Shown: piece after piece, positions 1 to 11,483 of the stretch | How the letters are laid out: every line of letters starts with the position of its first letter | Numbering within the stretch: the stretch's first letter is position 1 | Source: Auanema rhodensis | Taxonomy: Eukaryota; Nematoda; Chromadorea; Rhabditida; Rhabditidae | Assembly (NCBI GenBank): GCA_964057225.1 | Contig: OZ059899.1 | Coordinates: 1,488,001-1,552,000 of the forward strand | Reading direction: 5' to 3' | DNA length: 64,000 nucleotides | The notes under the pieces: model-generated | The model's input: the letters and a program-made list of their open reading frames with translations, nothing else | The model's database searches: none | Told to the model about the DNA's origin: nothing | Position numbers and translations under genes: made by a program

Positions 1-251
1 CAAAATAATTTAGCAAAAAGTAGATGTTTTTAGATTCCTTTTTTCAAGGCAAAGACGATGGACAATGTTATTAAACGAAAAAATTATTTCTTCAGGGTGA
101 AAATCGAGGATATAAGTGTGAACTTATATCAGTTGATATCTCGGTGCATTTTTAAGCTAGCGCAAATCTGATTACACAGATCGACGCAGCTTAAAAATCC
201 GCATCGAATGCACTATACTACATTGAGAAACGCTTAATACAAAAATTAGTT
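1..251 (+). repeat. Partial satellite monomer at left edge
   Basis: This is the last 251 bp of a monomer cut by the window edge, beginning around p101. It carries the cctttttt and ttatttc markers of the common F type. It has private changes: attaaacg in place of attcaacg near 70, and ctgattac in place of ctgataac near 170. It differs from monomer k=10, which precedes the second copy of the following 11-monomer repeat, so the duplication boundary lies close to 252. Confidence 0.95.
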
Positions 252-3200
252 ATGATCGTTTGAAAAATGATGCATTAGTGTATGTTGAGTTTCCATGTAC
301 ACTCAACATTGCTTCCAAAAACATTTTGACAAAAATTTTTTCGAAACATTTCAAAATAATTTAGCAAAAAGTAGATGTTTTTAGATTCCTTTTTTTAAGG
401 CAAAAACGATGGACAATGTTATTCAACAAAAAAATTAATTCTTCAGGGTGAAAATCGGGTATATATGTGTGAACTTATATCAGTTGATATCTCGGTGCAT
501 TTTTAAGCTAGCGCAAATCTGATAACACAGATCGACGCAGCTTAAAAATCCGCATCGAATGCACTATACTACATTGAGAAACGCTTAATACAAAAATTAG
601 TTATGATCGTTTGAAAAATGATGCATTAGTGTATGTTGAGTTTCCATGTACACTCAACATTGCTTCCAAAAACATTTTGACAAAAATTTTTTCGAAAAAT
701 TTCAGAATAATTTAGCAAAAAGTAGATGTTTTTAGATTCCTTTTTTCAAGGCAAAGACGATGGACAATGTTATTCAACGAAAAAATTATTTCTTCAGGGT
801 GAAAATCGAGGATATAAGTGTGAACTTATATCAGTTGATATCTCGGTGCATTTTTAAGCTAGCGCAAATCTGATAACACAGATCGACGCAGCTTAAAAAT
901 CCGCATCGAATGCACTATACTACATTGAGAAACGCTTAATACAAAAATTAGTTATGATCGTTTGAAAAATGATGCATTAGTGTATGTTGAGTTTCCATGT
1001 ACACTCAACATTGCTTCCAAAAACATTTTGACAAAAATTTTTTCGAAAAATTTCAAAATAATTTAGCAAAAAGTAGATGTTTTTAGATTTCTTTTTTCAA
1101 GGCAAAGACGATGGACAATGTTATTCAACGAAAAAATTATTTCTTCAGGGTGAAAATCGAGGATATAAGTGTGAACTTATATCAGTTGATATCTCGGTGC
1201 ATTTTTAAGCTAGCGCAAATCTGATAACACAGATCGACGCAGCTTAAAAATCCGCATCGAATGCACTATACTACATTGAGAAACGCTTAATACAAAAATT
1301 AGTTATGATCGTTTGAAAAATGATGCATTAGTGTATGTTGAGTTTCCATGTACACTCAACATTGCTTCCAAAAACATTTTGACAAAAATTTTTTCGAAAA
1401 ATTTCAAAATAATTTAGCAAAAAGTAGATGTTTTTAGATTCCATTTTTCAAGGCAAAGACGATGGACAATGTTATTCAACGAAAAAATTATTTCTTCAGG
1501 GTGAAAATCGAGGATATAAGTGTGAACTTATATCAGTTGATATCTCGGTGCATTTTTAAGCTAGCGCAAATCTGATAACACAGATCGACGCAGCTTAAAA
1601 ATCCGCATCGAATGCACTATACTACATTGAGAAACGCTTAATACAAAAATTAGTTATGATCGTTTGAAAAATGATGCATTAGTGTATGTTGAGTTTCCAT
1701 GTACACTCAACATTGCTTCCAAAAACATTTTGACAAAAATTTTTTCGAAACATTTCAAAATAATTTAGCAAAAAGTAGATGTTTTTAGATTCCTTTTTTT
1801 AAGGCAAAAACGATGGACAATGTTATTCAACAAAAAAATTAATTCTTCAGGGTGAAAATCGGGTATATATGTGTGAACTTATATCAGTTGATATCTCGGT
1901 GCATTTTTAAGCTAGCGCAAATCTGATAACACAGATCGACGCAGCTTAAAAATCCGCATCGAATGCACTATACTACATTGAGAAACGCTTAATACAAAAA
2001 TTAGTTATGATCGTTTGAAAAATGATGCATTAGTGTATGTTGAGTTTCCATGTACACTCAACATTGCTTCCAAAAACATTTTGACAAAAATTTTTTCGAA
2101 AAATTTCAGAATAATTTAGCAAAAAGTAGATGTTTTTAGATTCCTTTTTTCAAGGCAAAGACGATGGACAATGTTATTCAACGAAAAAATTATTTCTTCA
2201 GGGTGAAAATCGAGGATATAAGTGTGAACTTATATCAGTTGATATCTCGGTGCATTTTTAAGCTAGCGCAAATCTGATAACACAGATCGACGCAGCTTAA
2301 AAATCCGCATCGAATGCACTATACTACATTGAGAAACGTTTAATACAAAAATTAGTTATGATCGTTTGAAAAATGATGCATTAGTGTATGTTGAGTTTCC
2401 ATGTACACTCAACATTGCTTCCAAAAACATTTTGACAAAAATTTTTTCGAAAAATTTCAAAATAATTTAGCAAAAAGTAGATGTTTTTAGATTTCTTTTT
2501 TCAAGGCAAAGACGATGGACAATGTTATTCAACGAAAAAATTATTTCTTCAGGGTGAAAATCGAGGATATAAGTGTGAACTTATATCAGTTGATATCTCG
2601 GTGCATTTTTAAGCTAGCGCAAATCTGATAACACAGATCGACGCAGCTTAAAAATCCGCATCGAATGCACTATACTACATTGAGAAACGCTTAATACAAA
2701 AATTAGTTATGATCGTTTGAAAAATGATGCATTAGTGTATGTTGAGTTTCCATGTACACTCAACATTGCTTCCAAAAACATTTTGACAAAAATTTTTTCG
2801 AAAAATTTCAAAATAATTTAGCAAAAAGTAGATGTTTTTAGATTCCATTTTTCAAGGCAAAGACGATGGACAATGTTATTCAACGAAAAAATTATTTCTT
2901 CAGGGTGAAAATCGAGGATATAAGTGTGAACTTATATCAGTTGATATCTCGGTGCATTTTTAAGCTAGCGCAAATCTGATAACACAGATCGACGCAGCTT
3001 AAAAATCCGCATCGAATGCACTATACTACATTGAGAAACGCTTAATACAAAAATTAGTTATGATCGTTTGAAAAATGATGCATTAGTGTATGTTGAGTTT
3101 CCATGTACACTCAACATTGCTTCCAAAAACATTTTGACAAAAATTTTTTCGAAAAATTTCAAAATAATTTAGCAAAAAGTAGATGTTTTTAGATTCCTTT

Positions 3201-4112
3201 TTTCAAGGCAAAGACGATGGACAATGTTATTCAACGAAAAAATTATTTCTTCAGGGTGAAAATCGAGGATATAAGTGTGAACTTATATCAGTTGATATCT
3301 CGGTGCATTTTTAAGCTAGCGCAAATCTGATAACACAGATCGACGCAGCTTAAAAATCCGCATCGAATGCACTATACTACATTGAGAAACGCTTAATACA
3401 AAAATTAGTTATGATCGTTTGAAAAATGATGCATTAGTGTATGTTGAGTTTCCATGTACACTCAACATTGCTTCCAAAAACATTTTGACAAAAATTTTTT
3501 CGAAAAATTTCAAAATAATTTAGCAAAAAGTAGATGTTTTTAGATTCCATTTTTCAAGGCAAAGACGATGGACAATGTTATTCAACGAAAAAATTATTTC
3601 TTCAGGGTGAAAATCGAGGATATAAGTGTGAACTTATATCAGTTGATATCTCGGTGCATTTTTAAGCTAGCGCAAATCTGATAACACAGATCGACGCAGC
3701 TTAAAAATCCGCATCGAATGCACTATACTACATTGAGAAACGCTTAATACAAAAATTAGTTATGATCGTTTGAAAAATGATGCATTAGTGTATGTTGAGT
3801 TTCCATGTACACTCAACATTGCTTCCAAAAACATTTTGACAAAAATTTTTTCGAAACATTTCAAAATAATTTAGCAAAAAGTAGATGTTTTTAGATTCCT
3901 TTTTTTAAGGCAAAAACGATGGACAATGTTATTCAACGAAAAAATTAATTCTTCAGGGTGAAAATCGGGTATATATGTGTGAACTTATATCAGTTGATAT
4001 CTCGGTGCATTTTTAAGCTAGCGCAAATCTGATAACACAGATCGACGCAGCTTAAAAATCCGCATCGAATGCACTATACTACATTGAGAAACGCTTAATA
4101 CAAAAATTAGTT
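252..4112 (+). repeat. 11-monomer higher-order repeat, copy 1 (k=0-10)
   Basis: The type order is B' C D E B' C D E F E B, 3861 bp. B' has cgaaacat, a T7 run, caaaaacg, caacaaaa and cgggtata. B is the same with caacgaaa. C has cagaataa with cctttttt. D has atttcttt. E has ccattttt. F has caaaataa with cctttttt. A nested 4-monomer repeat (B' C D E) occurs twice, at 252-1655 and 1656-3059. A private change, aacgtttaat in place of aacgcttaat near 2338, marks unit k=5 and recurs exactly 3861 bp later. Confidence 0.9.
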
Positions 4113-7100
4113 ATGATCGTTTGAAAAATGATGCATTAGTGTATGTTGAGTTTCCATGTACACTCAACATTGCTTCCAAAAACATTTTGACAAAAATTTT
4201 TTCGAAACATTTCAAAATAATTTAGCAAAAAGTAGATGTTTTTAGATTCCTTTTTTTAAGGCAAAAACGATGGACAATGTTATTCAACAAAAAAATTAAT
4301 TCTTCAGGGTGAAAATCGGGTATATATGTGTGAACTTATATCAGTTGATATCTCGGTGCATTTTTAAGCTAGCGCAAATCTGATAACACAGATCGACGCA
4401 GCTTAAAAATCCGCATCGAATGCACTATACTACATTGAGAAACGCTTAATACAAAAATTAGTTATGATCGTTTGAAAAATGATGCATTAGTGTATGTTGA
4501 GTTTCCATGTACACTCAACATTGCTTCCAAAAACATTTTGACAAAAATTTTTTCGAAAAATTTCAGAATAATTTAGCAAAAAGTAGATGTTTTTAGATTC
4601 CTTTTTTCAAGGCAAAGACGATGGACAATGTTATTCAACGAAAAAATTATTTCTTCAGGGTGAAAATCGAGGATATAAGTGTGAACTTATATCAGTTGAT
4701 ATCTCGGTGCATTTTTAAGCTAGCGCAAATCTGATAACACAGATCGACGCAGCTTAAAAATCCGCATCGAATGCACTATACTACATTGAGAAACGCTTAA
4801 TACAAAAATTAGTTATGATCGTTTGAAAAATGATGCATTAGTGTATGTTGAGTTTCCATGTACACTCAACATTGCTTCCAAAAACATTTTGACAAAAATT
4901 TTTTCGAAAAATTTCAAAATAATTTAGCAAAAAGTAGATGTTTTTAGATTTCTTTTTTCAAGGCAAAGACGATGGACAATGTTATTCAACGAAAAAATTA
5001 TTTCTTCAGGGTGAAAATCGAGGATATAAGTGTGAACTTATATCAGTTGATATCTCGGTGCATTTTTAAGCTAGCGCAAATCTGATAACACAGATCGACG
5101 CAGCTTAAAAATCCGCATCGAATGCACTATACTACATTGAGAAACGCTTAATACAAAAATTAGTTATGATCGTTTGAAAAATGATGCATTAGTGTATGTT
5201 GAGTTTCCATGTACACTCAACATTGCTTCCAAAAACATTTTGACAAAAATTTTTTCGAAAAATTTCAAAATAATTTAGCAAAAAGTAGATGTTTTTAGAT
5301 TCCATTTTTCAAGGCAAAGACGATGGACAATGTTATTCAACGAAAAAATTATTTCTTCAGGGTGAAAATCGAGGATATAAGTGTGAACTTATATCAGTTG
5401 ATATCTCGGTGCATTTTTAAGCTAGCGCAAATCTGATAACACAGATCGACGCAGCTTAAAAATCCGCATCGAATGCACTATACTACATTGAGAAACGCTT
5501 AATACAAAAATTAGTTATGATCGTTTGAAAAATGATGCATTAGTGTATGTTGAGTTTCCATGTACACTCAACATTGCTTCCAAAAACATTTTGACAAAAA
5601 TTTTTTCGAAACATTTCAAAATAATTTAGCAAAAAGTAGATGTTTTTAGATTCCTTTTTTTAAGGCAAAAACGATGGACAATGTTATTCAACAAAAAAAT
5701 TAATTCTTCAGGGTGAAAATCGGGTATATATGTGTGAACTTATATCAGTTGATATCTCGGTGCATTTTTAAGCTAGCGCAAATCTGATAACACAGATCGA
5801 CGCAGCTTAAAAATCCGCATCGAATGCACTATACTACATTGAGAAACGCTTAATACAAAAATTAGTTATGATCGTTTGAAAAATGATGCATTAGTGTATG
5901 TTGAGTTTCCATGTACACTCAACATTGCTTCCAAAAACATTTTGACAAAAATTTTTTCGAAAAATTTCAGAATAATTTAGCAAAAAGTAGATGTTTTTAG
6001 ATTCCTTTTTTCAAGGCAAAGACGATGGACAATGTTATTCAACGAAAAAATTATTTCTTCAGGGTGAAAATCGAGGATATAAGTGTGAACTTATATCAGT
6101 TGATATCTCGGTGCATTTTTAAGCTAGCGCAAATCTGATAACACAGATCGACGCAGCTTAAAAATCCGCATCGAATGCACTATACTACATTGAGAAACGT
6201 TTAATACAAAAATTAGTTATGATCGTTTGAAAAATGATGCATTAGTGTATGTTGAGTTTCCATGTACACTCAACATTGCTTCCAAAAACATTTTGACAAA
6301 AATTTTTTCGAAAAATTTCAAAATAATTTAGCAAAAAGTAGATGTTTTTAGATTTCTTTTTTCAAGGCAAAGACGATGGACAATGTTATTCAACGAAAAA
6401 ATTATTTCTTCAGGGTGAAAATCGAGGATATAAGTGTGAACTTATATCAGTTGATATCTCGGTGCATTTTTAAGCTAGCGCAAATCTGATAACACAGATC
6501 GACGCAGCTTAAAAATCCGCATCGAATGCACTATACTACATTGAGAAACGCTTAATACAAAAATTAGTTATGATCGTTTGAAAAATGATGCATTAGTGTA
6601 TGTTGAGTTTCCATGTACACTCAACATTGCTTCCAAAAACATTTTGACAAAAATTTTTTCGAAAAATTTCAAAATAATTTAGCAAAAAGTAGATGTTTTT
6701 AGATTCCATTTTTCAAGGCAAAGACGATGGACAATGTTATTCAACGAAAAAATTATTTCTTCAGGGTGAAAATCGAGGATATAAGTGTGAACTTATATCA
6801 GTTGATATCTCGGTGCATTTTTAAGCTAGCGCAAATCTGATAACACAGATCGACGCAGCTTAAAAATCCGCATCGAATGCACTATACTACATTGAGAAAC
6901 GCTTAATACAAAAATTAGTTATGATCGTTTGAAAAATGATGCATTAGTGTATGTTGAGTTTCCATGTACACTCAACATTGCTTCCAAAAACATTTTGACA
7001 AAAATTTTTTCGAAAAATTTCAAAATAATTTAGCAAAAAGTAGATGTTTTTAGATTCCTTTTTTCAAGGCAAAGACGATGGACAATGTTATTCAACGAAA

Positions 7101-7973
7101 AAATTATTTCTTCAGGGTGAAAATCGAGGATATAAGTGTGAACTTATATCAGTTGATATCTCGGTGCATTTTTAAGCTAGCGCAAATCTGATAACACAGA
7201 TCGACGCAGCTTAAAAATCCGCATCGAATGCACTATACTACATTGAGAAACGCTTAATACAAAAATTAGTTATGATCGTTTGAAAAATGATGCATTAGTG
7301 TATGTTGAGTTTCCATGTACACTCAACATTGCTTCCAAAAACATTTTGACAAAAATTTTTTCGAAAAATTTCAAAATAATTTAGCAAAAAGTAGATGTTT
7401 TTAGATTCCATTTTTCAAGGCAAAGACGATGGACAATGTTATTCAACGAAAAAATTATTTCTTCAGGGTGAAAATCGAGGATATAAGTGTGAACTTATAT
7501 CAGTTGATATCTCGGTGCATTTTTAAGCTAGCGCAAATCTGATAACACAGATCGACGCAGCTTAAAAATCCGCATCGAATGCACTATACTACATTGAGAA
7601 ACGCTTAATACAAAAATTAGTTATGATCGTTTGAAAAATGATGCATTAGTGTATGTTGAGTTTCCATGTACACTCAACATTGCTTCCAAAAACATTTTGA
7701 CAAAAATTTTTTCGAAACATTTCAAAATAATTTAGCAAAAAGTAGATGTTTTTAGATTCCTTTTTTTAAGGCAAAAACGATGGACAATGTTATTCAACGA
7801 AAAAATTAATTCTTCAGGGTGAAAATCGGGTATATATGTGTGAACTTATATCAGTTGATATCTCGGTGCATTTTTAAGCTAGCGCAAATCTGATAACACA
7901 GATCGACGCAGCTTAAAAATCCGCATCGAATGCACTATACTACATTGAGAAACGCTTAATACAAAAATTAGTT
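4113..7973 (+). repeat. 11-monomer higher-order repeat, copy 2 (k=11-21)
   Basis: The order B' C D E B' C D E F E B repeats copy 1 monomer for monomer. The private aacgtttaat change recurs near 6199, exactly 11 x 351 bp after its partner. At all the diagnostic sites I compared between the two copies I saw no difference, which implies a recent tandem duplication of 3861 bp or an assembly duplication. A third copy does not follow: unit k=22 is a C type with a private ttcaaaaaattt change and k=23 is F where D would be expected. Confidence 0.9.
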
Positions 7974-8354
7974 ATGATCGTTTGAAAAATGATGCATTAG
8001 TGTATGTTGAGTTTCCATGTACACTCAACATTGCTTCCAAAAACATTTTGACAAAAATTTTTTCAAAAAATTTCAGAATAATTTAGCAAAAAGTAGATGT
8101 TTTTAGATTCCTTTTTTCAAGGCAAAGACGATGGACAATGTTATTCAACGAAAAAATTATTTCTTCAGGGTGAAAATCGAGGATATAAGTGTGAACTTAT
8201 ATCAGTTGATATCTCGGTGCATTTTTAAGCTAGCGCAAATCTGATAACACAGATCGACGCAGCTTAAAAATCCGCATCGAATGCACTATACTACATTGAG
8301 AAACGCTTAATACAAAAATTAGTTATGATCGTTTGAAAAATGATGCATTAGTGT

Positions 8355-8382
8355 ATGTTGAGTTTCCATGTACACTCAACAT
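8355..8382. other. Hairpin 1 of the monomer (9-bp perfect inverted repeat)
   Basis: ATGTTGAGT (p31-39) and ACTCAACAT (p50-58) are exact reverse complements around a 10-nt spacer containing a TGTACA site. The dyad recurs in nearly all of the 182 units. Recurrent changes inside it are t34g in monomers 129, 133 and 136, and t58a, which costs only the outermost pair. The segment p8-57 is the quietest part of the monomer. A role as cruciform, protein site or RNA stem is not shown by sequence alone. Confidence 0.85.
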
Positions 8383-8389
8383 TGCTTCC

Positions 8390-8468
8390 AAAAACATTTT
8401 GACAAAAATTTTTTCGAAAAATTTCAAAATAATTTAGCAAAAAGTAGATGTTTTTAGATTCCTTTTTT
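8390..8468. other. Phased A/T-tract segment of the monomer
   Basis: Positions p66-144 contain A5, T4, A5T6, A5T3, A4, A5, T5 and T6 tracts separated by short mixed steps, with centres often about 9 to 14 bp apart. Such spacing near the helical repeat is known to favour intrinsic bending. The segment repeats every 351 bp, so the array would have regularly spaced bends. Curvature is inferred from the tract pattern, not calculated. Confidence 0.55.
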
Positions 8469-8532
8469 CAAGGCAAAGACGATGGACAATGTTATTCAAC
8501 GAAAAAATTATTTCTTCAGGGTGAAAATCGAG

Positions 8533-8554
8533 GATATAAGTGTGAACTTATATC
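8533..8554. other. Hairpin 2 of the monomer (9-bp stem, GTGA loop)
   Basis: GATATAAGT (p209-217) and ACTTATATC (p222-230) are exact reverse complements separated by GTGA. In a plus-strand RNA the loop would be GUGA, which fits the stable GNRA tetraloop class. K-type units change g209 to t and lose only the terminal pair. B-type units change g209t and a215t, leaving seven of nine pairs. The 3' arm and loop are almost invariant across the array; monomer k=57 changes the loop near 20478. Confidence 0.85.
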
Positions 8555-8563
8555 AGTTGATAT
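8550..8563. other. Short dyad overlapping hairpin 2
   Basis: ATATCA and TGATAT are reverse complements with a 2-bp spacer (p226-239). The dyad shares its left arm with the 3' arm of hairpin 2, so the two pairings exclude each other. It sits in the nearly invariant p216-253 segment. Monomer k=156 changes tatatcag to tatattag near 55238. Confidence 0.7.
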
Positions 8564-8571
8564 CTCGGTGC

Positions 8572-8622
8572 ATTTTTAAGCTAGCGCAAATCTGATAACA
8601 CAGATCGACGCAGCTTAAAAAT
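8572..8622. other. Hairpin 3 of the monomer (51-nt interrupted stem)
   Basis: Pairing from outside in: ATTTTTAAGCT (p248-258) with AGCTTAAAAAT (p288-298), 11 bp; a bulged A at p259; GCG (p260-262) with CGC (p285-287); a 3x3 internal loop (CAA and CGA); ATCTG (p266-270) with CAGAT (p277-281); and a 6-nt loop ATAACA. That makes 19 pairs in 51 nt, the largest secondary structure in the unit and present in almost every copy. Several recurrent substitutions fall in the stem. Some keep wobble pairing in a plus-strand transcript (c257t, a280g, a293g) and some break pairs (g262t, c277g). Function is unknown. Confidence 0.85.
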
Positions 8623-11483
8623 CCGCATCGAATGCACTATACTACATTGAGAAACGCTTAATACAAAAATTAGTTATGATCGTTTGAAAAATGATGCATT
8701 AGTGTATGTTGAGTTTCCATGTACACTCAACATTGCTTCCAAAAACATTTTGACAAAAATTTTTTCGAAAAATTTCAAAATAATTTAGCAAAAAGTAGAT
8801 GTTTTTAGATTCCATTTTTCAAGGCAAAGACGATGGACAATGTTATTCAACGAAAAAATTATTTCTTCAGGGTGAAAATCGAGGATATAAGTGTGAACTT
8901 ATATCAGTTGATATCTCGGTGCATTTTTAAGCTAGCGCAAATCTGATAACACAGATCGACGCAGCTTAAAAATCCGCATCGAATGCACTATACTACATTG
9001 AGAAACGCTTAATACAAAAATTAGTTATGATCGTTTGAAAAATGATGCATTAGTGTATGTTGAGTTTCCATGTACACTCAACATTGCTTCCAAAAACATT
9101 TTGACAAAAATTTTTTCGAAAAATTTCAAAATAATTTAGCAAAAAGTAGATGTTTTTAGATTCCTTTTTTCAAGGCAAAGACGATGGACAATGTTATTCA
9201 ACGAAAAAATTATTTCTTCAGGGTGAAAATCGAGGATATAAGTGTGAACTTATATCAGTTGATATCTCGGTGCATTTTTAAGCTAGCGCAAATCTGATAA
9301 CACAGATCGACGCAGCTTAAAAATCCGCATCGAATGCACTATACTACATTGAGAAACGCTTAATACAAAAATTAGTTATGATCGTTTGAAAAATGATGCA
9401 TTAGTGTATGTTGAGTTTCCATGTACACTCAACATTGCTTCCAAAAACATTTTGACAAAAATTTTTTCGAAAAATTTCAAAATAATTTAGCAAAAAGTAG
9501 ATGTTTTTAGATTCCATTTTTCAAGGCAAAGACGATGGACAATGTTATTCAACGAAAAAATTATTTCTTCAGGGTGAAAATCGAGGATATAAGTGTGAAC
9601 TTATATCAGTTGATATCTCGGTGCATTTTTAAGCTAGCGCAAATCTGATAACACAGATCGACGCAGCTTAAAAATCCGCATCGAATGCACTATACTACAT
9701 TGAGAAACGCTTAATACAAAAATTAGTTATGATCGTTTGAAAAATGATGCATTAGTGTATGTTGAGTTTCCATGTACACTCAACATTGCTTCCAAAAACA
9801 TTTTGACAAAAATTTTTTCGAAAAATTTCAAAATAATTTAGCAAAAAGTAGATGTTTTTAGATTCCATTTTTCAAGGCAAAGACGATGGACAATGTTATT
9901 CAACGAAAAAATTATTTCTTCAGGGTGAAAATCGAGGATATAAGTGTGAACTTATATCAGTTGATATCTCGGTGCATTTTTAAGCTAGCGCAAATCTGAT
10001 AACACAGATCGACGCAGCTTAAAAATCCGCATCGAATGCACTATACTACATTGAGAAACGCTTAATACAAAAATTAGTTATGATCGTTTGAAAAATGATG
10101 CATTAGTGTATGTTGAGTTTCCATGTACACTCAACATTGCTTCCAAAAACATTTTGACAAAAATTTTTTCGAAAAATTTCAAAATAATTTAGCAAAAAGT
10201 AGATGTTTTTAGATTCCTTTTTTCAAGGCAAAGACGATGGACAATGTTATTCAACGAAAAAATTATTTCTTCAGGGTGAAAATCGAGGATATAAGTGTGA
10301 ACTTATATCAGTTGATATCTCGGTGCATTTTTAAGCTAGCGCAAATCTGATAACACAGATCGACGCAGCTTAAAAATCCGCATCGAATGCACTATACTAC
10401 ATTGAGAAACGCTTAATACAAAAATTAGTTATGATCGTTTGAAAAATGATGCATTAGTGTATGTTGAGTTTCCATGTACACTCAACATTGCTTCCAAAAA
10501 CATTTTGACAAAAATTTTTTCGAAAAATTTCAAAATAATTTAGCAAAAAGTAGATGTTTTTAGATTCCATTTTTCAAGGCAAAGACGATGGACAATGTTA
10601 TTCAACGAAAAAATTATTTCTTCAGGGTGAAAATCGAGGATATAAGTGTGAACTTATATCAGTTGATATCTCGGTGCATTTTTAAGCTAGCGCAAATCTG
10701 ATAACACAGATCGACGCAGCTTAAAAATCCGCATCGAATGCACTATACTACATTGAGAAACGCTTAATACAAAAATTAGTTATGATCGTTTGAAAAATGA
10801 TGCATTAGTGTATGTTGAGTTTCCATGTACACTCAACATTGCTTCCAAAAACATTTTGACAAAAATTTTTTCGAAACATTTCAAAATAATTTAGCAAAAA
10901 GTAGATGTTTTTAGATTCCTTTTTTTAAGGCAAAAACGATGGACAATGTTATTCAACGAAAAAATTAATTCTTCAGGGTGAAAATCGGGTATATATGTGT
11001 GAACTTATATCAGTTGATATCTCGGTGCATTTTTAAGCTAGCGCAAATCTGATAACACAGATCGACGCAGCTTAAAAATCCGCATCGAATGCACTATACT
11101 ACATTGAGAAACGCTTAATACAAAAATTAGTTATGATCGTTTGAAAAATGATGCATTAGTGTATGTTGAGTTTCCATGTACACTCAACATTGCTTCCAAA
11201 AACATTTTGACAAAAATTTTTTCGAAAAATTTCAGAATAATTTAGCAAAAAGTAGATGTTTTTAGATTCCTTTTTTCAAGGCAAAGACGATGGACAATGT
11301 TATTCAACGAAAAAATTATTTCTTCAGGGTGAAAATCGAGGATATAAGTGTGAACTTATATCAGTTGATATCTCGGTGCATTTTTAAGCTAGCGCAAATC
11401 TGATAACACAGATCGACGCAGCTTAAAAATCCGCATCGAATGCACTATACTACATTGAGAAACGCTTAATACAAAAATTAGTT

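Larger units (their letters stand above)
8369..8585. other. Diagnostic restriction sites within the monomer
   Basis: Each typical unit contains TGTACA (BsrGI, p45-50; 8369 here), GATATC (EcoRV, p235-240; 8559 here) and GCTAGC (NheI, p256-261; 8580 here). Complete digestion should give a 351-bp ladder. NheI is lost in monomers 34 and 37 (aagttagc) and in 103, 115 and 117 (aaactagc), which would show as 702-bp bands. Confidence 0.85.
8325..8675 (+). repeat. Reference monomer (type F, k=23) with internal map
   Basis: I use this unit as a near-consensus monomer. Map: p1-30 is a conserved entry segment; p31-58 is hairpin 1; p66-144 is a run of A-tracts and T-tracts; p145-190 is the main variable segment; p191-208 is conserved; p209-230 is hairpin 2; p226-239 is an overlapping short dyad; p248-298 is hairpin 3; p299-351 is the tail, variable from p313. 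Composition is 53 C and 57 G in 351 bp, with 12 CpG sites against about 8.6 expected. The length is close to two nucleosome repeats, as in several insect and plant satellites; whether that matters here is inference. I saw no clear internal dimer. Confidence 0.9.
7974..11483 (+). repeat. Irregular satellite block of C, F, E and B monomers (k=22-31)
   Basis: The order is C F E F E E F E B C. The E F E B run at k=27-30 repeats k=18-21, nine monomers away, so a 9-monomer period is partly visible. D and B' types disappear after k=21. There is no interruption by other sequence. Unit k=30 (10782-11132) is the last B monomer with the caacgaaa and cgaaacat combination in this part of the array. Confidence 0.8.

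Noticed and set aside
8409-8468. RNA polymerase III terminators (T6 runs) and an SINE-like origin
   Set aside because: I found no convincing A box or B box upstream of the T runs and no tRNA-like or 7SL-like segment in the unit.
8533-8541. gatataag as a TATA-type promoter element
   Set aside because: It is explained as the 5' arm of hairpin 2, occurs in AT-rich sequence where such matches are common, and no downstream gene exists.
8342-8652. Internal duplication between gatgcattagtgtatgttgag-like p18-38 and aatgcactatactacattgag-like p307-327
   Set aside because: About 14 of 21 positions match without extension into the flanks, which is weak for AT-rich sequence. It could be an ancient duplication but is not supported well enough to report.
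8592-8655. Hammerhead ribozyme core, since some satellites carry one
   Set aside because: ctgataa (p268-274) departs from CTGANGA, the only GAAA candidate (p327-330) is over 50 nt away without a proper stem II, and no stem III with a cleavage triplet follows. The ctaataac variant also destroys the candidate core.
8325-8675. CENP-B box
   Set aside because: TTCG occurs at p89-92 followed by A-rich sequence, but the required downstream CGGG is missing. The cgggt of B-type units lacks the matching CGAA on the appropriate strand and spacing.
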